Below, piece after piece: positions 27,424 to 39,400 of a stretch of 64,000 bases of DNA. The first letter of the stretch is position 1. Each line of letters starts with the position of its first letter. A model generated the notes under the pieces. The model searched no databases. It was given only the letters and a program-made list of their open reading frames with translations, and was not told where the DNA came from. Source of the DNA: Mesodorylaimus sp. YZB2_4 (lineage: Eukaryota > Nematoda > Enoplea > Dorylaimida > Dorylaimidae). Where the stretch lies: NCBI GenBank assembly GCA_030248295.1, contig JASANH010001446.1:930001-994000 (forward strand). Reading direction: 5' to 3'. The position numbers were made by a program, and so were the translations under genes.

Positions 27424-28351
27424 AGACGTTTCCCCACTTGGTCGATTCCCCCCACTGAGACGATTCCCTTACTGTGTCGTTGCCCCCCCCCCCCCCCCCC
27501 ACTGTGTCTGGTGGGGCAAACGACTCACTGAGACATGCGACGTTTCCTCGCTGAGACGATTCCCCCACCATGTCGTTACCCCCACCATCAGTTTTGAGAA
27601 ATTGCGGCTATTCAAATTTTGAGCCTTCGTATAGGAATAGGTACTCATCCTCAAATCTTCATCGCTTGTCCTAGACGACATGAAATATGCCTCAAATACT
27701 CCACGATTTTGTTGAATCATCATTCGACTGCCATGCTCCAGAAGCCCTGCTGTGATAGCAGCCTAAAATGCTTGCTTCACGTTTGCTCCTTGGACCACGC
27801 TCGCCTGGTTTAAGAACAAAGACGAGCCTAATGTATCGTGAATGAGAAAACTACTTCGACAAAATCTGCAGCTGTCATCCTGGTGAATTCACCCAAGTTT
27901 CACTGCCTAAATTTATGTCTTCTATTTTTTCCCGATTCACGGTGAGGTACATAGTTCTACATTTGGATTTGAAACATGCCTTCATTAGCACGGAAAAACT
28001 GGTCTGGTCTTACATACATTCGTATTGGCAGCGTGTATTTTTCTGCAATAAGTTAGGAGTTCAAAGAGTTTGTAGCCTGAATACCTTGCACGTTGAGCTG
28101 CAGCACCAAACTTTACAACTGCCCCTCAACCTACAAGCCAAACCTTTCATCCTGCCACACACGTGCTGCCTTTTGCGACCCAAGTCGTACCTACCTGCAC
28201 ATCAGGAGAAAATAATGGTGGGGGAAACGACACGGTAGGGGAATCGTCACAGTGGGGGAAACGTCGCATGTCTCACTGAGTCGATTCCCCCACCAGACAA
28301 GGTGGGGAAAACGACACAGTGGGGGGAATCGTCTCAGTGGGGGGAAACGAC
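27424..28351. repeat. Foldback element with G-rich minisatellite arms
   Basis: The left arm (27424-27593) is made of degenerate 17-18-base units alternating CCCCCACTGAGACGATT and CCCCCACTGTGTCGTTT. The right arm (28214-28351) carries the same units in inverted orientation. A stretch including GGAAACGTCGCATGTCTCA is shared almost exactly between the arms. A C18 run (27483-27500) interrupts the left arm. The 620-bp centre has no recognisable transposase. The whole could form a very long cruciform or hairpin and contains many G-runs. Confidence 0.75.
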
Positions 28352-29299
28352 GACCAGCTTATCGGTGTACAGTTCAGGATGTGGAGATGTAACGGGTTGG
28401 ACACGGCTGGAATATGGTAACCGCTGAGTGATAAGGCGCCAGTGATGCTCAGGTACAGTCATGCTTGGAACCCTAGTTTACCCTTGGGATCCATGCTAAC
28501 GGCCTGAGCCTAGAGGTGGCTTGACCTCCAAGTGCAGCAGGATATGCGCCTGGCCTCTCCTTGGTCCCCAACTGTCTGGGTCGAGGGTGCGGCGTGTCTG
28601 TTTCCTGTTATTGTGCCTTGGCCAGTGTCTCGTGGTGCTCGTTCGTGTGTGGTTACTCAGTACTTGTGGATTTGGCTTCTTGTTTTGGGTCGGGCCCAAG
28701 CCCTTACAGAGAGCCCCAAGCGGAGGCACTGATGTGAGGCTGGATCCCATTTGCCCTTATTGGGAAGATTTTCTGACTGAATATGGGCAAAACGGGTGTT
28801 GTTCAAGCTTGCGAAGTCAGAAAAGATAACAAACAGTAAATATGTAGGGGAAGCAGAGCAGTCTTTGCCATCACCGAGCCCGCACGCTCATCGCTAGTCA
28901 TGCCTACTATCGTCAGAATGTGTGGTCTACCATAAACAAATACCCACCCTTCTCCCCAATGATTTCTTTGCGCTCACATGCGTATTATGGTTCAGAAAAC
29001 ATGCTGTCGTCACGTTGCGAGCACGACTGTAACAAGAAGAATGTTTTTTACCCACCCTGGTCGGTCCAGGTGAGGGTCGATTTTTTGGCCCTTTACTCGC
29101 GGGCTAGGGGGCTTGTTAGTTGACTCTATCTTGCCATCGACTAGGCTCCATCCGGTATGCATGCTGGCCAAGGGTGCGTGCTAGTCGCTGCCCCGCGATG
29201 TCGGTGGTTGCCCCATGTGGCAACCATACCTAGCCCGTGCCCCGTGAGGGGACCCGGATTCGAGAGCCTCCCGCCCCATAAGACCTCTCCTCGTTTATC

Positions 29300-29375
29300 G
29301 ACCCCGGAGGGATGAAGGGTGACTCACCCATCGCCAGGCGTGCAAGGCGCAGAGAGGACTTCACCAAGTTCTCAG
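29300..29375 (+). repeat. Partial SINE, family A
   Basis: The segment GGGTGACTCACCCATCGCCAG with GGCGTGCAAGG matches part of the body of the family A repeat seen at 2860-3165. Only the core is recognisable here. Confidence 0.4.
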
Positions 29376-29718
29376 ACAGCCAAAGTTAAACTCAGGCCGA
29401 CCGGTTTCCAGCTCTGGCAAACAGACTGTGACACACGCCTTTCACCGCTATTACACCGAGGCGGGCCAACTACCGAACTGCTACTGACACTAATCTACAG
29501 TACCTACCATTAGATTGATGACATCACTAGGTTCCATGCTTCTTGTGTGCTTTGATTGCCTCCAAAACGCAAACACAGATTGCCATTACAATTTATGACA
29601 TTTGGCCATCGAACATTGCGTGAAGCAACGCATGTCATTCTGCACATTGTGCTGCAGGAAACTGCATCGGGGGGGGGGGGGGGGGGGCCACAAATAAACA
29701 ACGACTCGCAAGGCGGGC

Positions 29719-30412
29719 TCAGTTATTTTTTACGTTTCGAAATAAAATCTGCGAGCACTGGTGTATATCGTCGTGTCTTCCGTTCAAAATCCAGTTGCGC
29801 AGGCGGTCGAATTCTTCCTGGCGAAAGTCTGTGGGATGTTGCGTTTTGTAATCGATAATGCCGTATTTCGACTTCCAGTATTCACCATCGTCAATGGAAT
29901 GGGGTGCCTGAAATAGAGAGTCAATGCACTTTGTCCAAATAGACGAGCCAGATGTGAGCTGCATGATTATATTCCTAATAGGGGACATTGAAATTTGCAC
30001 TGTGTGGTGGTATCAGATGCCCATCATTGCAGATCCATGATGGAATGGCGTGCAGGGTTGCAAGGTCGAGTACTCACATTGCGTTTTTCCGAAATTGATT
30101 GGCGACTTGAGTTGTCGGAGTGAAGGACTTTCCCTAAAAGTGCGCAATAATTCTAACCGATGAAAAGAAACTCCTCCTGGTCTTACCTCCATTTTGCTCT
30201 CGTATGTTCATTGCAATACTGGTAAGCGGGCGAGGCGGCTCTCTGTGCGAACGAATGGTGCCTGAAGCTACCAGTGTCACTTTACCGAGTTTACGCCAGG
30301 AAGCGAGCTTATGATCCCAGTTTCCTGGCAACAAGCGATTGTAGGCCCTCTGATAAGAAACCTTGTGGAATTTACGTTCTGTACAGGCCAGGAATAAATA
30401 GCGGGTTGACAT
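29719..30412 (-). CDS. Hypothetical 156-residue protein, 3 exons
   Basis: Exons 30412-30187, 30133-30078 and 29907-29719 have consensus GT-AG junctions and consistent phases. The product starts MSTRYLFLACTERKF, has a basic N-terminal half (LLPGNWDHKLASWRKLGKV) and ends with a hydrophilic domain including YWKSKYGIIDYKTQHP and FDRLRNWIL. A second in-frame ATG at 30211 would give 89 residues. The basic N-terminus could be a mitochondrial presequence, but this is a guess. I do not recognise the family. The last exon is the best supported. Confidence 0.45.
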
Positions 30413-30713
30413 GGGGCCCTGTGATTACTCCCCCTAATGGGATATTCAAGCTTTCAAGTCTGATTATTGGTAGTGGAAGCATTTACGCTGACGATGGGAA
30501 AGGTAGAGGTAGTCATGTGGGAAACGACGCATTATTTGCAAGCACATAGAGTGCGTCCACGCGTGTCTTGATACTCTATTGAAGACACTCCTGGATTCAC
30601 TTTCCTGATTACAAATCATTCCTTCGAGTAAGCAACAGCTGATAGTGCTGTGACAAGCTTTTCACAAAGCAACAATTGCGTATGAACAAGATACAAGAGT
30701 GCCGATGGTCAAT

Positions 30714-30845
30714 GATGGTCTGTTCCTGTTTTACCGCATCACCAAAAACTACAGCGCACTCGAGAGTGAAGGGACACTTACACAAGAATTTATTTACTGG
30801 GCCACGAGTCGAACACTCGCCCGTCTACAGTAGAGCTCGACAGTC
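30714..30845. repeat. Dispersed repeat, family B, copy 1
   Basis: Shared blocks with 53641-53765 are GTTTTACCGCATCACCAAA, CGCACTCGAGAGTGAAGGG and CGAGTCGAACACTCGCC. The last, read on the minus strand, resembles a tRNA T-arm with a near B box (GTGTTCGACTC). This suggests another tRNA-related SINE. Confidence 0.5.
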
Positions 30846-31182
30846 CCATTTAGCACGAGCGGAGATATTATGGCCATCACTGCAAGGTTACGGTAGATTC
30901 GTGCAGGTGAATGGTTAGACCATCCTAATTCGATTTGGCCAGAGCTTCTCCGATACCAAAATGTTGCACTGCCCACTTCAGGCACGATCCGCGTACGCTG
31001 TGCTAATGCATGAGCCTGCCTCATCACTATGCCACTATGTAGGCTATCTCACACTAATATGTGATCTGCCCTATCCTACCCTACCCTATCAGCTCAAGCA
31101 AAAAGCAAAGACAACTTCTAACGGGAGCATTCACTCCTACCAATCGCAGACTCCAATTACGGTTGGCAGTTACAAGAATAAA

Positions 31183-31449
31183 TTACTCCGAATACAATTT
31201 CTTTTCATTTCTATCCGCTATTTTCCTCTCTGTTTCTTTTGCTTCGCCTTTTCCTCTACCCGTCATCTTGTCAATCATATATCCGAGTATGTTTTCAGAC
31301 CTTCCGCCAATTACTTCGGAACACTGATTAACCACTTGATCGCGATGATCTTTGCCGCGTCTTTGCAATTGCGCCGCTGACGAAATAACATTGTCCAAGA
31401 TGGGCTTGCAAATAAACGTGGCCACCGCGGAGTCTTTCGTCGTTGGCAT
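31183..31449 (-). CDS. Hypothetical 88-residue protein
   Basis: An ATG frame encodes a hydrophilic, helical protein with ATFICKPILDNVISSAAQLQ, VVNQCSEVIGGRSENILGYM and a Lys/Glu-rich tail ending KKLYSE. Codon use is coding-like throughout. It could be a complete small gene or the last exon of a larger one. The family C repeat begins right at its start codon, so its promoter or upstream exon would lie in or beyond that repeat. I do not recognise the family. Confidence 0.4.
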   Translation of the reverse strand: MPTTKDSAVATFICKPILDNVISSAAQLQRRGKDHRDQVVNQCSEVIGGRSENILGYMIDKMTGRGKGEAKETERKIADRNEKKLYSE

Positions 31450-31760
31450 TTGAAATCCTTGGTCTTGGCCGCAGGAACGAACTCACGCAACCCACGTGTA
31501 TCGTTAATTTCCCAACCACACACAAGGGCCGTTTAGGCTCACAACTCGGAGGGCGGCCGCACGCGTCGATCCTGACAGAGGTTCTGATGGTCCTGAGCCC
31601 GAATCGCTCAGAGTGTAATTCAGACCAGGAACTCAATACCAGTCGCCCCAATTCCTGCAAACCAAACCAGTCACTCGGCCTCTATATCACTCTTGGCCTC
31701 GTGTCTGGCCCTGACCTAGGAGAGGCAGACTAGTTCTCTGAACCAGTGCACTGATAGGTG
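31450..31760. repeat. Dispersed repeat, family C, copy 1
   Basis: This copy matches 32310-32640 in the same orientation. Both run from a CACGCARCCCACG block through GGTTCTGAYGG, TTCAGACCAGGAA, CCAGTCACTCG and GGCCCTGACYYAGGAGAGGC to CTGAACCAGTGCACTRATAGG. The copies are diverged with small indels, so this is an old family rather than a recent duplication. Confidence 0.65.
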
Positions 31761-32309
31761 CAGATAAGGTATCTAGCCTCTTACACATTCCTCCTATTTC
31801 GACTTCCTATGCACCGTCCTCCTCAATCGCTCTTTCCAATGATACCATGATCAGAGTTCCGAGCTGATGCAAATGCTCGTGTGTTTCGTGTCCTGACGAT
31901 TGAAAATGTAACAGTTTGGAATAGTTGAAAAACTTGACTCCTAAAGCCCTAGTGAGCACCGGCATCTTACACGCTCCTAAGTCCTGGAGAGATTGTTTTC
32001 ATTTGCATGGTAAGCATGTCTAGATCTACACTCCCCTTACACTTTGGGTTCAAAACGCTTACGCATGCTCAATCCCCCGCCATCTACCGTGACAGTACCA
32101 GTTCGCTTATACTCAATGGTGGGAGTGAGTACGAATTTTTCGCCCGCTTCTAGTGCAACAAGCATATATGAGGAATTTACTCGTGGAAGTCAAAATCACA
32201 ATACTTACCCGTCATCGTCTGTTTCTGTCCCATACACGACCAAGAAGTCTCTCTTCGACCACGACCTATTTTCAATGAAATCCTTGACTTGCCCTAGGAT
32301 AGAACTAGG

Positions 32310-32640
32310 GCTGACCTCAGGATGGCTCAAGCCACAGGAACCAAGCCACGCAGCCCACGGACACTTCTCGATCTGTTTCACTATCCCACACCAAGAAGGC
32401 CGTGTAGACTCACTATTCGGGGAGCAGCCGCACGCACCGGCCGTCGAAGGGGTTCTGACGGACTGAAGTTAAGTCCGGAGTGCTCATAGAGCAAGTTCAG
32501 ACCAGGAAGTCTAGACTAGTTCTCTCGGGATGCCTGCAACTAGACCAGTCACTCGACCTCGAGTTCGCTCTCGGTCTCGTGCTGGCCCTGACTCAGGAGA
32601 GGCGGACCAGTTACCTGAACCAGTGCACTAATAGGCCAGA
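32310..32640. repeat. Dispersed repeat, family C, copy 2
   Basis: This is the second copy of the 31450-31760 repeat, about 550 bp downstream in direct orientation. It keeps the GGCCCTGACTCAGGAGAGGC and CTGAACCAGTGCACTAATAGG blocks. Confidence 0.65.
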
Positions 32641-33639
32641 GGGCATAGTGCATGCCTAGTCCATGCCTATCATACCTACACGCGGGTATCGCTACACCAC
32701 GAATATGACCAACAGTCTTCGCAATCGATCAACAACACCGAAATGATTGATCTGTTGTGGAGAGGGTTTTATATACAGGGCCAAATCCAGCAGAGTCGAT
32801 GGAAAATCTAGCTCTGGGCGACGATGGTGGTGCTAAATGAGAGGTCGATTGGGAGCAGTTTTTATATTGCGGGAGCTGGTTCATTCTTTAACCGCAAGCC
32901 CCCACAAGGTTCCTCCACTTTGTTGCTTTGGGCAAGTTGCGAAACAGCCCCAGTTTTTCGGCGAAGCCTAAAGCACTGATGGTGATGACCCAGCATGAAA
33001 TAAACCGAGCCGCTAGAAACAGACAGAGAAGACCCTGGGTTTAAAGGCGAAATCGCGAAAGGAGAACAGATTTGCATTTCTTCTCAGACTTTCTTTCTCA
33101 GACTGCAGAGTATTGACTAACCTGGACTGGCTCTCGAATTGCTTTGATACTAGCCTGCTGTTTTGTGCCTGTTTGTGTTGGCGGCCCGACTCTCGACTGA
33201 TTATGAGAGGGCCACCAAAGGCACAAAACATTGGGTAAGTATCAATGCAAATCGAGAACCAGTCCAGTTGGTCAATACCTCTACATACTTTACTATCGCC
33301 GTCCCGCATCGCATCGTAGAAGACCCTGCTTCGACCAATGTGGAAGCTTGGAACCACTGACCCCTCAATGACCAGATAACAAAAAGCGGCTGCCAGTTTA
33401 TAGGCCAGTGACCTGTGGTCTCATGGTGGCTGGGAGTCAGATGTATCTCTACATCCCTCTTCGACACTGCTGTGCAGTATCTGACCAATCTGCTGTATGC
33501 ATTTTCACCCTGCAAACCTCCCAATACCTAGTCCACGTGATGCTCCCTTGTATACTGGGCAGTGGAGGCATCGCACTCAATCTCACGGCCACTATTCATC
33601 CACCATTCATCCAAGCCGTTGACAGCATGGTCGCCTTCA

Positions 33640-33765
33640 GTTGGACTCTGCTCGGTAGCAAGTGGCTGGACTCGTCCCAGGTTCAATTCCCGGTGATTTA
33701 GGTCGGAACCGTAAGCCCGCACTGTCCTTGCACGCCAGGCCGAGATGCACGGAAAGCAGCAACAA
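33640..33765 (+). repeat. SINE family A copy with intact tRNA-like head
   Basis: An A-box-like TAGCAAGTGGCTGG is followed by a canonical B box GGTTCAATTCC and the family body (CCGTAAGCCCGCACTG, then CTTGCACGCCAGGCC). It shows the 5' end of the family best. The later body is missing or diverged. Confidence 0.6.
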
Positions 33766-34481
33766 ACCAGGTCCAAAGTATCCAGACACCCAAACTGGTT
33801 TGTCACGTTGCATCATCAACATGGCACCGAAAGTGACAGCACCTGGTCCTGGTTTTTCTAGAAGCCCATCATGATTTCCCGAAACAGTGTTGGGCATGGT
33901 CTTTCGCGGCAAGCCTGCATAGTTACTACTTTTTGTACTATGACTGTAAGCTCCTTCGCCAGTGGTCGAAAGACTGCCAACCACAGAAAAATACACTATT
34001 TTGACTTGCCCATATCGAAGACGCATTCGATGCTGCGGTTTTTTTACATGCAGACAACCTGCGAGTCACTGGTTGTGAGTGCTGTGGTGCCCAGGTTATG
34101 ATTGTCAGATACTGTAGTCACTACTTCATCAACCAACAAATCACAAAATTGTTGTGTTTTGTCTGACGTGAGTATGCGCGGGTAAGAGACGTGCCACGAT
34201 GACTGCCAGTTATAATTCGCCGAGATATCGGTCGACTCAAGCACTGGTTGAAATGTGTCAATGGCCTGACAATGAAAGCTCACTGCAGACATGGATACAA
34301 AAAACCACCACTCACAACCAAGATACTGGGCTTCATGGTATGCACAGTGTAAAGAAAGCACGTATATACGCACTTTACACTGCGAGCAGTATCAACCGTG
34401 GCCTCCACTGCGAGCTCATTCGATCTGTTGACCGCGTGGATCGCAGTCGTGGGAACGAGTGGGCCGGCGTGAGTGTACGAA

Positions 34482-35641
34482 ATGACGACAAAGCGTCCTC
34501 CCGAAGGTTGGCATCCGAAAGTGGGCGACGTCCTCGAGGGCCGTTGGGAAGTTGTCAAGAAGCTCGGCCAGGGCGCCTTCGGTGCTGTCTACGAAGTGAA
34601 AGACAAGCGAAACGGCGGAGCGGGGGCCTGCAAGGTGAGCCAGCCTGGGTCTTCTAGGGGCTGCGAGTAGGGAAGGTCTGTTTCAGGTGGAACACGTCGA
34701 TGCACCCGTCCACATCCTGAAGTGGGAAGTGCTGGTGATGCGAAAGTTGACCAAGGCGGGAGCCACCCACTCGACTGACTTCCTCGACTGCGGTCGGAGT
34801 CCGAACGGCGACTACGTGTTCCTGTGCATGGCCATGGTCGGGCAGAATCTCGAGAAGCTTCGTGAGAACCTGCCAGAGAGCGCCGGCGGCCGATTCTCGT
34901 TGCGAACTGCTCTGCACTGCGCCCTGGAGACGCTGCAAGGAATGCGAGAGCTGCACGACTGCGGGTGAGTGGCTGTGCGGGGATGACCTTGTTATATAGG
35001 CCCGCACGGGGAGGTTCGTTTAGGTACCTGCATCGGGACGTGAAACCTGAAAACTTCGCCATCGGTCGACCACCGGACACGAGGCGGGTGTTCGTGCTGG
35101 ATCTGGGCATGGTGCGCGAGTGGCGGAGTCCGAAGGGTGTGCCCTACCGACCACGAGAATCGGCGCCGTTCCGTGGGAACCTCAAATACGCTTCGGTGAA
35201 CGCGTTGAAGCAGCTGGAGCAAGGGCGATGCGACGATATGTGGGCCTGGTTCTACAAGGTGATCGATTTGACGTGCGGATCGCTGCCCTGGCCGCCCATC
35301 GTAAGTTGTGATTTGTCTCAGGACAGGCTAAGGGATAACAGTCTGCGTTTCAGGAGGGAGCTGACATTTACGAGAAGTTGAAGAATTTCGCCATCGCCAA
35401 GGACAAGCTGAATCGTGATCCGGGCAAGCTGATCCGTTCGGGCCCCAAGGAGTACAAGGACATCGTGGCGCACCTGTCGACGCTGCAGTACGAGAGCGAC
35501 CCCGACTACGACCACATCCACGGCATCCTCACGCGCATCTTCGAACGCAAAGGCTACGGGCACGACGCCAAGCTGGATTGGGAGGAGGGCGGCCAGTACC
35601 ACGAGCAGACGCAGATGGTGCCCTACGACAACAGGTGCTAG
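34482..35641 (+). CDS. CK1/TTBK-like kinase with DLG in place of DFG
   Basis: Exons 34482-34634, 34687-34964, 35024-35300 and 35354-35641 join in frame to give 331 residues. The catalytic core has the glycine loop GQGAFGAVYEV, ATP-binding Lys51 (ACKVE), CK1-type HRDVKPENFAIG near 147, DLG near 170 replacing DFG, and FRGNLKYASVNALKQLEQGR with DDMWAWFYKVIDL. The last two match the CK1/TTBK substitute for the APE region and the following helix. The C-terminal tail is Asp/Lys-rich. Third positions are strongly G/C, unlike the flanking genes. Nematode genomes carry many kinases of this kind, often sperm-specific. That expression is inferred only from the family. Confidence 0.9.
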
Positions 35642-36406
35642 GAAGAGAGTGACCAGCCGCCATGTGATGTCTTGACGAATGAGTGATCGCTTGTCATGTG
35701 TGCTCGAGTTGATGTCGCCTTGGTCGCGTGCAAACTGGAGGTGATGATGTGGATGACTCATCTGGTACCGTCGAGGTGCTCTGAGTGGGGAGACGGGGTT
35801 TACAGCCCATCCGCCATAGCCCTTTCCACTTGGAGGTGCTCCTAGTGGAAAACGACGCTGCTGTACATGCTGATCCCCGCACAGCCTTGGGGATACGGTT
35901 TGACAGCTATGGAGAAACGTTTTTGTTAAAAGCACTGTTTTATGGCTGGACCAAGGCAGGGGTCAATGAAGACGAAAGGACCCTGATCGGAGCATGTCCG
36001 TCCCTAAAGCAGACGAGCGTGTGAGCTCTTATTTAATATACGTGATAGTAAATCGGCCAGGCCACAATGCGGCTAGCCAGCTAAAGGCAAAGGCCCAAAA
36101 ATGTTATAAAAGTTATCAAATAACAGAAGAGGTCTGGACCCTAGGTGTTTATCTTGCCATAAACGGGTGGGAAGTTGTCCTTATCGGCTGATTGCGCTTG
36201 CTCAGGAATGAAGTTTGTGATCATGTGACTTTTTTGGGACAGTCACAGGATGGCAAGTTGGCGGTACAGTAATCCCCCCGCGCACGTGTCCTCCCTGGCC
36301 GCGCCCCCTCGCATAGACTGCAATAACGTCGGGCGTACAGAAAAATAAAAGTAAATCTATCGATCCAGATAATTCTTCGCTTCTCTTTTGCTTTATTTTT
36401 TCAAAA
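35642..36406. other. Spacer with presumed THADA promoter
   Basis: The 765-bp gap between the CK1-like kinase and THADA shows no coding exon. A GC-rich patch near 36270-36330 (CGCACGTGTCC, CGCCCCCTCGC) just before the THADA start is the likeliest promoter. No TATA box is placed with confidence. Confidence 0.4.
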
Positions 36407-39400
36407 ATGAGTGAAAAAATTCCTATTCCAAATTTATTTCACATTGAACAAGAAGTATGGTTTTTTTGTTTGAAAATTGCAAAACTAACTTGCTCATTTG
36501 CAGTCTTGAGTTTCCTTTTCTCGGCTCTCTTTCTAGGCTAACACTTGTTTGTCTTTTGTGTTTTTGTGAATTTTGATTCAAATAGGCCTATTCTAATTTT
36601 CAGGCTCGTTTAAAAGAATTTGACAAATTATGCCGTCGTGAAAAAACTACGGAAGAAATAACTGAAGACGAAACAAAGTTCATTCGCCGATTTATCTACT
36701 TCAATGCGAACGTATCGGATCAAGGATTTCGTCAGAAATTTTTAACCTGTATAAAATATGTAAGCTGATTTTCTGAAATGCATTTGTTGAATGCTTCTAT
36801 TTGTCATGCAGACTGTGCCTTTCCCACGCAAAACTCCAAAAATACATTTAAAAATTCTAGAAATATTATATTATAAGATAATTTCCGAAACTTACTTCTC
36901 AGAGGTCGCGGGTTTGACCTTATCGAATGTACGAATACAGAGAGGACCTATCGATTGTGGTCTTATGTTTTTGGAAAACCATTTTGTTGCAGCATCAGAC
37001 TTTCGATTTTAGTTGCTCGTCCAACTGAAAGAAAGCGGCTACGCTATCTTCAGTTCGATTTCGAGGGATTCGCTCGACGAAGAAGAAATATCATCTCAAA
37101 ACGCTGAGGAAATTTTGATACGATATCAGGTAAAACCGAGAAAAATGTGGGCTTTCTCCTGCTGGCCTGTCCTGACGTAATACTCATTTCAGATTTTAGG
37201 ATTCTATAAAATGGTTGATTGAATTCTGTTTTTATTGTCTTCGCCTACATGGCAACTACGCCCGGCGAGCGTCAGCTTTGCATATTTTGAAGCTGATTTA
37301 TTGTTCCCCTATTTTACAGGATAAACTCAGAAGTAAGTGATTTTTTCTTCGGTTTTCCTTTGCGTAATATCGTTTTTTTCGCAGATCCTTTGATAAAGAC
37401 GTGGAATCTTGACGAAATTTGGACATCACAGAACCTGAATATTTTGATATCGTGCCTGGCCGATCCGTACGAATCGAATCAAGAGTTATCTTTAGCCATT
37501 TTGAAGAGGATCGAAAATTCGTACTTTTCGTCAATTGTGAGTTACGGTTTTGATGCCATAATTAGAGCCAGATCCCGAAGTGACTTCAGTGTAGGTCGCG
37601 TATGAAAGGGGAAGGCCTAGAAACTGACTCCTTTCCCATGATTCTAATAAAGGCCAGCTGGGCACGCTGTAAAATAGAAGGAACTGGCCTAAAAATTGTC
37701 TCGCAGCTGAGCCGTTTCCGATAATCGATTATTTATTATCATCCGATCGTACCAATCGATACTAATTCAGGCTGCATTTTTTTCAGGATTGGCTGTTACT
37801 CCTTGAAACCGCTCTCGGGTGGTGCTCGAGCAGCAAATCGCAATATCCTGAGATAGCCGTCTATTATTTTCTTTTGATTGTCCACAAAACGGAACTATTT
37901 CCATTGTTAGCCCATCTAGACGACCGTGGCGGGAACTGTGTCGAGAAATATTCCAGTTCGAAAACCTGCTCGTCGCTGTGCAATCGTAATTGCCTCGATT
38001 TGACCCATCGCCTTCTGACTCTTCTGCAAGACCGGACGAATGCGGCTGAAAAGGACTTGGTGCGGGCATCTGTCGAGGGACCGCCGTGGGGATTGCTCAG
38101 ATGTTTATTATACATCTTCAAGGAGGTGGACTGGACTGGCATGTAAGTGGTGGTTGTCTGGCTTGTGAGATAAGCATAAGTCTGGCTTCGAGTTAGGCTT
38201 TTCATTCTAGGTGATAATATAGCTGCTATATTGTTATGTTGGTCATGGGGCTGTCCGCATTGCTTCCTTCTTTTTAGTCTGTCGCATCGTGACCCGAACT
38301 CCCAATGGCGTCCAATGGTTGAAGCCCTTCTCATCCTTTGCAATCGACTAACCAAGATTGTGGCCCCCATCGTCAACAGCGTATCTCCCGAAGGCTATTT
38401 GCCGATGGACTTGATTCGCATCGACTCAAAGTTCAGACTTCATAGCGGCGAAGCGCGAGAGGTTCAGGACGATAGGGAGGTAACGTTCGAACGATGGCAT
38501 CACGCAACGTGTCAAGCCGTGCTGGTGTGCAGTTGGAGGACACAAAAGGAAATCAGTGCCCTGTTTGGATATCTGGCTAGTTTGCAACAGCCGCGGTCGC
38601 TGTTGGAATTTGAAGAGCTCGTCCGGGTCGGAGATTACTTCTTGGTCCAGTTGACTGAATGCAAGCATCGAGGGGCATTCGAGTGCGCCTATTCTGCCTT
38701 TGTGGACGTGTGCTCATCGGCCTGGAGATCATGTTCGGAAAAGACGAGAGACCTGCCGAGGACGTGGCTGCATAGAATAATGGACGGCCTAGAAGCTATT
38801 GCCAATGGACGGGGAGACGGACAAGCAAAGTACTGCGTTACGAGAAGAAGTGCAGGAGTGCCATTTCTTATACAAGCAGTGTTGGCGACGGAGCCTCGAA
38901 GACGAGACGATGCAGGATCGATGCTTTTGTACGAGACATTGCGGAAACTACTGCGGATTTTGTTTGAAGATGAAAGCAAAAATGCGGAGGATAGAGCGTC
39001 GGCAAAAGTAAGTACTGGGTCAAAGTTGGTCAGTGAACAAAACAAATTAACACGTTTTCAGGTTCATGCATTGAATATACTACGAGCGTTGGTCAGGGAG
39101 TCGAAGTTGGGGCTGGCTTGCCTGACGCCGTCATGGTTATCACTGATCGCTCAGGCTGATCTGCTAGCATTTACTCATTACTCGTGGGCGGTGAGGAATT
39201 CGGCCACTTTACTATTCTCTGCGTGGATGGTACGAATATTCGGAGTGCCCCGGAAGCGAGATGAAATCTCTATGAAGAACAGGTTTGTCTTTTTGCTGCT
39301 TTTCCTAATTTTTGCCTATTGAGTCTAATTTTTCTTCAGAATGTCAGCTACCGATTTCGATGCCGCGTGCCCTGATTTGTTTCAGTTCCTGTTGGATCAA

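Larger units (their letters stand above)
26127..29718. other. Repeat-rich stretch without a supported gene
   Basis: This 3.6-kb stretch contains the short hairpin element (26419-26546), the large foldback element (27424-28351), a partial SINE and a G19 run (29669-29687). The segment at 28490-28760 is GC-rich but has no convincing frame. Short frames here lack family motifs. Confidence 0.5.
30413..34481. other. Repeat-rich stretch, one small putative gene
   Basis: Apart from the 88-residue frame at 31183-31449, this 4-kb stretch holds repeats: a family B copy (30714-30845), two copies of family C (31450-31760 and 32310-32640) and a SINE head (33640-33765). I see no other supported coding exon. 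Confidence 0.5.

Noticed and set aside
29669-29687. G19 run as a regulatory feature
   Set aside because: Homopolymer runs of this kind (also C18 at 27483 and G12 at 50965) are scattered and have no consistent relation to genes.
35318-35935. 205-codon minus frame opposite the CK1-like kinase
   Set aside because: This is a GC-rich shadow of a well-supported kinase exon and has no recognised domain.
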